A stretch of DNA of 10,463 nt, from NCBI GenBank assembly GCA_023390785.1, contig JAEWCE010000232.1:1-10463 (forward strand), in the 5' to 3' direction. The translations under genes and the position numbers were made by a program. Every line of letters begins with the position of its first letter. The first letter of the stretch is position 1. Below are positions 1-5,561 of this stretch, in pieces. Below the pieces are notes generated by a model, which did not search any database, was not told the DNA's origin, and was given only the letters and a program-made list of their open reading frames with translations. Origin of the DNA: Pseudomonadota bacterium. Its GTDB lineage: Bacteria > Pseudomonadota > Alphaproteobacteria > Rhizobiales > Devosiaceae.

Positions 1-94
1 TCTCGACGATCTCCTCGCGCGCCGCAGTCAAGAGGCTGGTCGAAGGCAGGACCTGGTCGCAAATCCCGGTCGCGTGGCGAGGCTCCGGTCTCAT
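1..94 (-). CDS. Possible 5' end of an unrecognised minus-strand gene (partial)
   Basis: Read on the minus strand, an ATG at 94-92 opens a frame with no stop to the window edge, giving about 31 residues. The distal part (DQVLPSTSLLTAAREEIVE) looks like ordinary amphipathic protein, and roughly 84% of third codon positions are G or C, as in the real genes here. There is no convincing Shine-Dalgarno sequence before the ATG, and I recognise no family. It would lie 135 bp downstream of the minus-strand gene at 583-230 and point the same way, so co-transcription is possible. A plus-strand frame open from the left edge to a TGA at 162-164 is a competing but less protein-like reading. The call is tentative because so little is visible. 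Confidence 0.3.
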   Translation of the reverse strand, partial: MRPEPRHATGICDQVLPSTSLLTAAREEIVE

Positions 95-108
95 TTCACG
101 CCGACTAC

Positions 109-152
109 CGGCTCCGGGAGCGGAGCCGCGCCATGCCGCATCTCGATGCGGC
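109..152. repeat. Two tandem inverted repeats in the gap left of the DxxxQ gene
   Basis: The first is CGGCTCC (109-115) with GGAGCCG (122-128) around a 6-nt loop. The second is GCCGCAT (135-141) with ATGCGGC (146-152) around a 4-nt loop. Both stems are 7 bp and perfect. They sit in the 135-bp gap downstream of the minus-strand gene ending at 230. Neither is followed by a clear T-run on either strand; the plus side has only a weak CTGCTCTTT. They could form RNA structure at the 3' end of that transcript or be chance GC-rich dyads. I do not claim a rho-independent terminator. Confidence 0.4.
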
Positions 153-229
153 GCTGCTCTTTGACATCGCCGGTCGGGCCGGTGGACGCGTCCGCTCGCC
201 CGGAATTTCGTTCTATGAGGCGCGCGCCG

Positions 230-583
230 CTAGAACAGGTCGACGTCGCCGTTGGACGGGGTCGCGGCGACGCCATGCAGGGCGGGCACGCGCAATTCGT
301 CGAGCACCAGATTGGCCCAGATCTCGTCGTAGTCGGAGTCGGGCGCAGTGGCCGGCAGCAGGGCGAACTGGCGCACAGCCAGCGCCATGTTCTGGCAGCG
401 CTGCTCGATGCGGTCCTGGCCCTGCAGGGCACTGACGATCATGGCCACGGCTTCTTTCTTGGAGGCTTCGCAGTTCAGCGACGTGTCGGCCAGAATCTCG
501 AGGGCGTAGGTGATGCCATCGACCATCGCGGCCGTCTGGCGCGCGGTTTCGTCGAGTTCACGTGCAAGCTTCTGCAGCGACAT
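230..583 (-). CDS. Small CheZ/CheT-like chemotaxis phosphatase candidate (DxxxQ motif)
   Basis: This is a 117-residue, mostly helical, soluble protein with no signal peptide or membrane segment. Around residues 53-65 it reads LQGQDRIEQRCQN, placing D57 and Q61 four residues apart on a predicted helix. This DxxxQ arrangement is the catalytic signature of CheZ (D143/Q147 in E. coli), where the Gln orients water for CheY-P hydrolysis, and of the small rhizobial protein CheT encoded next to cheD in Sinorhizobium meliloti. Residues 77-112 look more flexible, and the chain ends in GDVDLF, comparable with the acidic-hydrophobic CheY-binding tail of CheZ. It is far shorter than CheZ (about 214 aa), so CheT-like is the better comparison. 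It is divergent from cheD across 179 bp, which supports a chemotaxis role. The ATG at 583 has only a weak GGGGTTGGG upstream. Motif and context are seen directly; phosphatase activity is inferred. Confidence 0.65.
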   Translation of the reverse strand: MSLQKLARELDETARQTAAMVDGITYALEILADTSLNCEASKKEAVAMIVSALQGQDRIEQRCQNMALAVRQFALLPATAPDSDYDEIWANLVLDELRVPALHGVAATPSNGDVDLF

Positions 584-647
584 TGAAAGCCCAACCCCCG
601 GAAGTCCACTACGTATACCGGCAGAAGTCTAAAGCTCTTATTGCCGG

Positions 648-673
648 CGCACCTTATGCATCGCACCTTATGC
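648..673. repeat. Tandem 12-bp direct repeat in the divergent che promoter region
   Basis: CGCACCTTATGC occurs perfectly at 648-659 and again at 662-673, with 2 bp between copies and a 14-bp period. It lies 65 bp from the start of the minus-strand DxxxQ gene and 90 bp from the cheD start, where a shared regulator could act on both. I do not recognise the binding protein. A 14-bp period does not put the copies on the same helical face, so two independent contacts or a flexible dimer would be needed. Confidence 0.55.
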
Positions 674-693
674 GTAATGGTTGCCGAAACTGG

Positions 694-708
694 TTAGAAG
701 TTCACTAA
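694..708. promoter_or_regulatory. Degenerate CtrA-like dyad upstream of cheD
   Basis: TTAG (694-697), seven bases, then CTAA (705-708) forms a perfect dyad. It differs by one base in each half from the alphaproteobacterial CtrA box TTAA-N7-TTAA. A GACTC (GANTC, the CcrM methylation target) follows at 710-714. CtrA controls motility and chemotaxis genes in several alphaproteobacteria, so the position is sensible, but two mismatches make the match weak. Confidence 0.2.
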
Positions 709-762
709 GGACTCCTGCTCTATCGTGATGACAACCTTGTCAGGGGGCGGCACAAAAAGACC

Positions 763-1368
763 ATGCAGCAGGCTTGCGCCAGCGTACCCGCGTTCGATCG
801 CGGCGTGGTGACCACGATTCATCAGGGTGACTGCCTGGTGGGCGGCGAGGCGGATTTGACCTTTTCCACCATCCTCGGCTCGTGCGTTTCGGCCTGCATC
901 CGTGACGTCGAGGCGCAGGTCGGCGGCATGAACCACTTCCTTCTGGCCGAGCCCTCGGGCAGCGCGCGGGATCGCTACGGCGCCTCGGCACGCTACGGCG
1001 CCTTCGCCATGGAGCAGTTGATCAACAAGGTGCTGACGCGCGGGAGCGGTCGCAAGGCGAACCTCGAGATCAAGATCTTCGGCGGGGGCCTGATCAATTC
1101 GGCCCTCACCGATGTGGGAGCCAAGAACATCGAATTCGTGCACGAATTCCTGGTCAACGAAGGCTACGTCATCGCCAGCGAGGACGTCGGCGGCAGCTAT
1201 GCCCGCCGGGTGATGTTCAAGCCGCATTCGGGACGGGCTTTCGTCAGGCGTCTCGACTCGGTGGCAGCGTCCAGCGTGGCGCGCGAGGAACTGTCGATCG
1301 TGGGCCGCCGCCGGGCGCAGGCGATTGCGCCGCGGCAGCCCTCGAGCGACGACATCGAACTGTTCTAA
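763..1368 (+). CDS. cheD: CheD, chemoreceptor glutamine deamidase
   Basis: CheD deamidates specific receptor glutamines to glutamates, creating methylation sites for CheR, and acts in the cytoplasm at the receptor array. The 201-residue product has the family core: HQGDCLVGG (20-28), then STILGSCVSACI with catalytic Cys41, GGMNHFLL with His58, and a Ser/Thr pair (S35/T36) where the third catalytic residue is expected. KIFGGG (about 105) and GGSYARRVMF (about 147) are further conserved blocks. After the globular fold there is a basic C-terminal extension of roughly 30 residues ending in DDIELF, similar to the tail of the divergent DxxxQ protein. The ATG at 763 follows an AGGGGGCGG tract at 742-750, with somewhat long spacing; no upstream in-frame start looks better. 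It is the first gene of the plus-strand che block, with 115 bp before the receptor-like gene. A small hairpin (CCGGC 1405-1409 with GCCGG 1414-1418) in that gap lacks a T-run and is not called a terminator. Confidence 0.93.
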   Translation: MQQACASVPAFDRGVVTTIHQGDCLVGGEADLTFSTILGSCVSACIRDVEAQVGGMNHFLLAEPSGSARDRYGASARYGAFAMEQLINKVLTRGSGRKANLEIKIFGGGLINSALTDVGAKNIEFVHEFLVNEGYVIASEDVGGSYARRVMFKPHSGRAFVRRLDSVAASSVAREELSIVGRRRAQAIAPRQPSSDDIELF

Positions 1369-1483
1369 GGCGGTGGAAAACCGGCCATCCTGACCGAAAT
1401 CTTACCGGCTCCAGCCGGCATATAGGTTTGGTTAACCATTCGGATTTTAGGGTCGGCCTGCCCGTTTCACCCCGACTGTCCGG

Positions 1484-3025
1484 ATGCGCCGCACCAGGGT
1501 TGCGTTGATCGTCGATCTCGTCTGGCTCGCGGCCCTTGCCGCCGGGGTGGGTGCGGTCGCCGCCTTCGGACCCGGCTGGCTGGGACTGGGGACCTGCCTC
1601 ATCGCTGCCGTTGCCGCGATCGGTCTCAGCCTCGCCTTCGCGGCGCGGGCGGAAAAGACGGTGCAGCGCAAGCTCGCCCAGCTCGGCCAGGCGGTGGGCG
1701 CCGCCAGCGGGCGCGACCTGCACGATGGGGTCAGCGTCGAGGCGATCGTGGCCAACCTTGCCGGCCGGCTGGAGCGGGCAACCCAGTTCAAGGCGGCGTT
1801 CTCGGGCCTGTCGCAGCCGGCCCTGGTGGTCGGCCCCGACGGCGAGATCCTCGGGGTCAGCCGCGGCCTCACCGCGCTAGAGCCGCGTGCCGTGGAGGGC
1901 GCACGCCTCGATGTGCTCCTGGGCGACAGCTATCGCGCCGCCGGCTTTGCCGAAGAAGAGCTGGTCAGTCTTGCCGGCACGCGCCACACCGCCAGGCATC
2001 GCACCGCCGGCGCCGGGCGCAGCGTGGTCGAGTTCGTGCCGGCCGGCGCCTATATCGCCGACGACGACCTCGACGCCTTCGCGAGTGCACTGGCCAGCGG
2101 GCAGACGAGTTTCCGCTTCGACGCCCGCGCCCTGCAGGCTTCGCCGGCATTGCGGTCGCTAAGCGACGGGCTCGAGAGCCTCGACCTCGGCATTGCGGCC
2201 CTCAACCGCGTAGTCGCGGGCGAGCCGCTGACGCCGGAGATGCGGCGGGCCAATGCCGGGATCGCACCACAGGTGCGCGACCTCGCCGACCTGGTGGCGG
2301 CGCTGGCCGAGGAGCGCGACGAGCATCTCGAGGTGCGCGAGGCGCTGGAGCGCAAATGCGAGGCGGTGCTCAGCGCCATCGACAAATACCGCCTCGCGGT
2401 GGTGTCGATGGCCGAGGCGGCGGAGGGGACGCGCACCGGTGTCACGGTCGCGGGCGAGGCGGTACAGCGCGGCCGCGATCACACCAAAATGGCGCGGGCG
2501 CTGGAGCGGCAGGTGCGCGACATCGTCGGCGAGGCGGCCGTCGCGGCCGAGCGCAGCACGCAGGCGGTGAACGGCGTCGACGGTACCACGGCCGAGATCG
2601 ACAAGCTGGTGGCGGCCATCGAGGATGTGAGCTTCCGCACCAACCTCCTTGCCCTCAACGCCGCCGTGGAAGCGGCACGGGCGGGCGAAAAAGGCGCCGG
2701 CTTTGCCGTCGTCGCCGACGAAGTCCGCATGCTGGCGCAGTCGACGCAGAAGACGGCGCGCGACATCCGCAACCTCGTCGGCACCAGCCGCGCCCAGGCC
2801 GGGGCGGGCGTGTCTGAAGCCGAAGCGCTCAGGAATATTCTGGGCGGGCTCGCCGGACATTTAGAGAATCTAAGCAATGAGACCGACATGATTGCCGGGG
2901 CCCTCGACGAGGGCAGTGGGGCGATCAGCCGGCTCGATACGCACATCGCCTCGCTCGAGGATGATGCGTCGCGAGCCCTGACCCTGCCGGCACGCCGGCA
3001 GCAGAGGGCGGTGAACAGGGGATGA
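1484..3025 (+). CDS. Receptor-like methyl-accepting protein: TM hairpin, PAS-like domain, MCP signalling domain
   Basis: The 513-residue protein starts with two closely spaced hydrophobic segments (about 6-28 and 31-53) joined by a tiny loop, so it has essentially no periplasmic sensor. A helical stretch (61-105) may be a degenerate HAMP. Residues about 105-195 look PAS-like, with ALVVGPDGEILGVSRGL as the core strand-turn-strand. Residues 280-500 form an MCP coiled-coil hairpin; the tip around 381-420 reads SFRTNLLALNAAVEAARAGE, with Arg where many receptors have Gln (FQTN), then GFAVVADEVRMLAQ. There is no C-terminal xWxxF peptide. It probably senses a cytoplasmic or redox/energy signal and reports to CheA/CheW, but ligand and cofactor are unknown. 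The ATG at 1484 is the first start after an in-frame TAG at 1448, and no Shine-Dalgarno sequence is obvious. A GGTTAACC palindrome sits at 1430-1437. Its stop overlaps the cheR start as ATGA. Confidence 0.85.
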   Translation: MRRTRVALIVDLVWLAALAAGVGAVAAFGPGWLGLGTCLIAAVAAIGLSLAFAARAEKTVQRKLAQLGQAVGAASGRDLHDGVSVEAIVANLAGRLERATQFKAAFSGLSQPALVVGPDGEILGVSRGLTALEPRAVEGARLDVLLGDSYRAAGFAEEELVSLAGTRHTARHRTAGAGRSVVEFVPAGAYIADDDLDAFASALASGQTSFRFDARALQASPALRSLSDGLESLDLGIAALNRVVAGEPLTPEMRRANAGIAPQVRDLADLVAALAEERDEHLEVREALERKCEAVLSAIDKYRLAVVSMAEAAEGTRTGVTVAGEAVQRGRDHTKMARALERQVRDIVGEAAVAAERSTQAVNGVDGTTAEIDKLVAAIEDVSFRTNLLALNAAVEAARAGEKGAGFAVVADEVRMLAQSTQKTARDIRNLVGTSRAQAGAGVSEAEALRNILGGLAGHLENLSNETDMIAGALDEGSGAISRLDTHIASLEDDASRALTLPARRQQRAVNRG

Positions 3026-3873
3026 TGGAGCAAAGCGAGTTCGCCCTGAGCGAGCGCGAGTTCGAGCGCATTCGGGAGCGACTCTACGACGTCGCGGGCA
3101 TCTCCTTGTCCGACGCCAAGCGGACGCTGGTGATCGCCAGGCTGAGCCGCCTCCTGCGCACACTTCAACTGCCCTCGTTCGATGCCTATCTCGACTTCCT
3201 CGAGACGCAGGGCAGTGCCAGCGACGCGCAGGACTTCGTCAACGCGCTGACCACCAACCTCACGCGCTTCTGGCGCGAGGAGCATCACTTCGAGCATCTC
3301 ACCGGCTATGTCGGGGAATTGATGAAGGTGCGGCAGTCGCAGTCGCAGAAACGCCTGCGCATCTGGTCGGCCGGCTGCTCCACCGGGCAGGAGCCCTACA
3401 CCATCGCGCTGTCACTGCTCGCCGCCTGGCCCGAACTCAGGCGCTGGGACTTCAAGATTCTCGCAACCGACATCGACACCTCGGTGATCGCCAAGGCGTC
3501 GACCGCCATCTATCCCGACAGCGAGCTCAACGGCCTGTCGGTGGAGCGGGCGCGGCTGTTCGAGCGCGCCGGGGACGGACGGGTGCGCGTACCCCAGACG
3601 GTGGCCTCGCTGGTCTCGTTCAAGCCACTGAATCTGATGGCGGCGTGGCCGATGAAGGGGCCGTTCGACGCCATCTTCTGCCGCAACGTCGCGATCTATT
3701 TCGACAAGCCGACGCAGGGCGAAGTGTTCAGCCGGCTGGGCCGCATCCTGGCGCCAGGCGGCTTCCTCTACATCGGGCATTCGGAAAATCTCGGAGCCGG
3801 CGGGGCAGGGTTCCGCCTTGTCGGCAAGACCATCTATCAGTCCCGCGTAGAGCGGGCGAAGGACGCGGCATGA
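3022..3873 (+). CDS. cheR: CheR, chemoreceptor glutamate methyltransferase
   Basis: CheR transfers methyl groups from S-adenosylmethionine to receptor glutamates during adaptation. The 283-residue chain has the N-terminal helical domain (about 7-95) ending in the family block TNLTRFWREEHHF (78-90); Trp replaces the second Phe of the usual FFRE. The SAM-binding domain follows: IWSAGCSTGQEPYTIAL (114-130), ILATDID (146-152), and FDAIFCRNVAIYF (215-227), with LAPGGFLYIGHSE near the C-terminus. The beta subdomain that docks receptor pentapeptides should lie around 170-210. The start at 3022 overlaps the upstream stop as ATGA; a second ATG directly after it (3025) is an alternative, with AGGGG at 3017-3021 very close to both. 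Its own stop overlaps the cheB start in the same way, so receptor-like protein, CheR and CheB are probably translationally coupled. The large receptor at 5562-8084, with its DWEEF tail, is a plausible substrate. Confidence 0.96.
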   Translation: MMEQSEFALSEREFERIRERLYDVAGISLSDAKRTLVIARLSRLLRTLQLPSFDAYLDFLETQGSASDAQDFVNALTTNLTRFWREEHHFEHLTGYVGELMKVRQSQSQKRLRIWSAGCSTGQEPYTIALSLLAAWPELRRWDFKILATDIDTSVIAKASTAIYPDSELNGLSVERARLFERAGDGRVRVPQTVASLVSFKPLNLMAAWPMKGPFDAIFCRNVAIYFDKPTQGEVFSRLGRILAPGGFLYIGHSENLGAGGAGFRLVGKTIYQSRVERAKDAA

Positions 3874-4913
3874 GCATTCGGGTACTGGTCGTCGACGATT
3901 CCGCCCTGATCCGGGAAGTGCTGAGCCGGACGCTTGGACGCGACGGTGACATCACCGTGGTCGGCACCGCCGAAGACCCCATCGATGCGCGGGCCAAGAT
4001 CAAGGCGCTCAACCCGGACGTGGTCACGCTCGACATCGAAATGCCCAACATGAACGGGCTGGCGTTCCTCGACAAACTGATGCGCCTGCATCCGCTGCCG
4101 GTGGTGATGGTCTCGACGCTGACCACCAAGGGTGCGAGCGAGACTCTGCTGGCGCTGGAGCTCGGCGCCGTCGATTTTGTCGCCAAGCCCTCGACCGACC
4201 TTGCCGGCGGGCTCGAGGCGTTCGGCGCCAATCTGCGCGAGAAGGTACGCGCCGCCGCGACCTCCGACGTACGGGCGCAGACGATGAAGCCCGTGGCGCC
4301 GGTCAAGCTGCGCACCGCCGCCGCGCCGGCGGGGGCGTTGATCGCCATCGGGGCATCGACGGGCGGCGTCGAAGCCATCCGCGTGGTGCTCGGCGACATG
4401 CCGGCCGACTGCCCGCCCATCGTCATCGCCCAGCATATGCCGGCCGGCTTCACCACGCGCTTTGCCGCGCGCCTCGACGAACTCAGCGATGTGGGCGTGA
4501 TCGAGGCGGAGGATCGCATGCCGCTCGAGCCGGGCAGGGCCTATGTTGCGCGCGGCGACTGGCATCTGCGGGTGGAACGCAGCTCCGGCCAGCTCAAGTG
4601 CCGGCTGAGCCAGGACGAGCTGACCTCGGGGCACCGCCCCAGCGTCGATGTGCTGTTCGAATCGGTGGCGCAGACAGTCGGGGCGATGGCGGTCGGAGCC
4701 ATCCTGACCGGCATGGGGCGCGACGGGGCACGCGGCCTCAAGCTGATGCGCGATGCCGGCGCCTATACGGTCGGCCAGTCGCAGGCATCGGCGCTGGTTT
4801 ACGGCATGCCCCGCGTCGCCTTCGAGGAGGGTGCAGTGGTTGAGCAGGCACCCATCGAAATGATCGCTGCCAAGCTCGCCGCGGCCCTCAACAGGTTGAA
4901 GTCTGCGGCATAA
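3870..4913 (+). CDS. cheB: CheB, receptor methylesterase/deamidase response regulator
   Basis: CheB removes methyl groups from receptor glutamates and is activated when CheA phosphorylates its receiver domain. The 347-residue product has a receiver domain (1-125) with D9/D10 in VVDDSALIR, the phosphoacceptor D55 in TLDIEMPNMNG, T83 in VSTLT, and K106 in AKPS. A linker (about 126-154) joins it to the methylesterase domain, whose triad is visible as S163 (IGASTGG), H189 (AQHMP) and D285 (LTGMGRDG). Length and order are typical. The start chosen is ATG 3870, which overlaps the cheR stop as ATGA and has GAAGGA at 3858-3863, 6 nt upstream. The reading frame is open further left to 3645, but that part overlaps cheR in another frame and has no receiver homology. 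CheB and CheR set receptor methylation in opposition, and CheD adds a second deamidation input. Confidence 0.97.
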   Translation: MSIRVLVVDDSALIREVLSRTLGRDGDITVVGTAEDPIDARAKIKALNPDVVTLDIEMPNMNGLAFLDKLMRLHPLPVVMVSTLTTKGASETLLALELGAVDFVAKPSTDLAGGLEAFGANLREKVRAAATSDVRAQTMKPVAPVKLRTAAAPAGALIAIGASTGGVEAIRVVLGDMPADCPPIVIAQHMPAGFTTRFAARLDELSDVGVIEAEDRMPLEPGRAYVARGDWHLRVERSSGQLKCRLSQDELTSGHRPSVDVLFESVAQTVGAMAVGAILTGMGRDGARGLKLMRDAGAYTVGQSQASALVYGMPRVAFEEGAVVEQAPIEMIAAKLAAALNRLKSAA

Positions 4914-4937
4914 GGCACAGGTCGCAATTGAAGAAAT

Positions 4938-4963
4938 GGTAACGCTTTTTGCCTAGCGTTGCC
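4938..4963 (+). repeat. Inverted repeat between cheB and cheY
   Basis: GGTAACGC (4938-4945) pairs with GCGTTGCC (4956-4963) through 8 bp including one G-U pair, around the loop TTTTTGCCTA. It lies 24 bp after the cheB stop and 47 bp before the cheY start. The T-run is inside the loop, not after the stem, so it is not a standard intrinsic terminator. It could be an mRNA processing or stability element separating cheY expression from the coupled genes upstream, or an operator. A TTTCCGG direct repeat follows at 4976-4990. Confidence 0.35.
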
Positions 4964-5010
4964 GCGAGTGTCGAGTTTCCGGTTTTCCGGCACCAAAAGG
5001 TAGTGCGTAG

Positions 5011-5400
5011 ATGCCCAAGGCCAGTGATGTCAGCGTTCTGATCGTAGATGACCAGCAATCGATGCGCGGCATCTGCAAGTACATCCTGACGCAGCTGGGC
5101 TTCAAGGACATCATCGAGGCCAAGAGCGGTCGCGACGCCCTCGGCAAGCTCGAAAAGTCCAATGTCCAGTTGATCATATCCGACTGGAACATGGAGGATA
5201 TCGACGGGTTGACGCTGTTGCGCGTCATCCGAAAGCATCCCAAGACCGCCAGCATGCCGTTCATCATGGCCACCGGCCGTTCCGACAAGGAGCAGGTCAA
5301 GGAAGCCATCTCGTTCGGCGTCAATAATTATATCATCAAGCCGTTCGATGCGGGCACCATGAAGAAGCGCATCGAAGCGGTGATCGGCGCGCTGACCTGA
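5011..5400 (+). CDS. cheY: CheY, single-domain chemotaxis response regulator
   Basis: CheY carries the phosphoryl signal from CheA to the flagellar motor switch or, in bacteria with several CheYs, can act as a phosphate sink. The 129-residue protein is one receiver domain: D13/D14 in VLIVDDQQSMR, phosphoacceptor D58 in ISDWNM, T88 in MATGRSD, the switch aromatic Y107 and K110 in YIIKPF. The SDWNM block closely resembles the motor-binding CheY of E. coli, though the following Pro is Glu here (NMEDIDG). The ATG is preceded directly by an in-frame TAG (5008-5010), and AAAAGG (4995-5000) serves as the ribosome binding site at 10 nt. A 97-bp leader with an inverted repeat separates it from cheB, so it may be expressed at a different level from the coupled genes. 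Whether it is the motor or sink CheY cannot be told here. It is a likely substrate of the divergent DxxxQ protein. Confidence 0.95.
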   Translation: MPKASDVSVLIVDDQQSMRGICKYILTQLGFKDIIEAKSGRDALGKLEKSNVQLIISDWNMEDIDGLTLLRVIRKHPKTASMPFIMATGRSDKEQVKEAISFGVNNYIIKPFDAGTMKKRIEAVIGALT

Positions 5401-5435
5401 CACCGCGCCGCAGGGTCGTACGCGGGGCCCCGTAA

Positions 5436-5464
5436 GGACTTGTTCATCCGCGACTGCGTATAGT
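5436..5464 (+). promoter_or_regulatory. Candidate promoter for the large receptor gene
   Basis: TATAGT at 5459-5464 matches the -10 consensus with one mismatch. The -35 region at 16-17 bp spacing (GGACTT/GACTTG, 5436-5442) is weak. Initiation around 5471 would give a leader of about 90 nt before the chosen start at 5562. A GGGGCCCC-centred palindrome (5423-5432) lies just upstream. The position after cheY and before a separate receptor gene is sensible, but this is based on one hexamer only. Confidence 0.3.
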
Positions 5465-5490
5465 TTCAGCCGCATTCACCATGACCTTCT

Positions 5491-5537
5491 GGGGGAGAGG
5501 TCAGGGCGAGCCCACCGGTGGCTGCCTCTTGCTCCCC
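5491..5537 (+). promoter_or_regulatory. Structured 5' leader hairpin of the receptor mRNA
   Basis: AGAGG (5496-5500) can pair with CCTCT (5525-5529), extended by GGGG within 5491-5495 with CCCC (5534-5537) across a 4-nt bulge. Inside, AGCC (5509-5512) pairs with GGCT (5520-5523). The element ends about 24 nt before the start at 5562 and leaves CGGGAG (5546-5551) exposed. GAGCCCACCG occurs at 5508-5517 and again at 5549-5558, next to the ribosome binding site, so an alternative fold that changes access is conceivable. No known riboswitch class is recognised. Confidence 0.35.
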
Positions 5538-5561
5538 ACGCCAAACGGGAGCCCACCGTCC

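Noticed and set aside
74..586. 170-codon plus-strand frame over the DxxxQ gene
   Set aside because: The minus-strand frame has a helical, motif-bearing product and an acidic C-terminus, whereas this frame is Gly/Arg-rich without motifs.
629..650. Sigma-28 (FliA-type) promoter upstream of the che genes
   Set aside because: TAAA and GCCG are present but separated by only about 9 bp where about 15 is needed, and many alphaproteobacteria lack FliA.
2159..3297. Long minus-strand open frames opposite the receptor-like gene and cheR
   Set aside because: They are antisense to coding sequence with clear MCP and CheR motifs; composition is typical of GC-rich shadow frames.
3645..3869. Extended CheB start inside cheR
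   Set aside because: The extra residues are out-of-frame cheR sequence; the receiver domain starts at 3870 with a good GAAGGA and an ATGA overlap.
4936..4953. Sigma-54-like TGG...TTGC element before cheY
   Set aside because: The GG and GC dinucleotides are 11 bp apart where 10 is required, and the -24 box matches poorly.
5423..5432. CGGGGCCCCG palindrome after cheY as a terminator
   Set aside because: The perfect palindrome leaves no loop and no T-run follows; it is more likely chance GC-rich sequence.
5481..5561. N-terminal extension of the large receptor from ATG 5481
   Set aside because: There is no ribosome binding site at 5481, the 27 extra residues are unlike MCP N-termini, and the stretch forms a hairpin; ATG 5562 has CGGGAG upstream.
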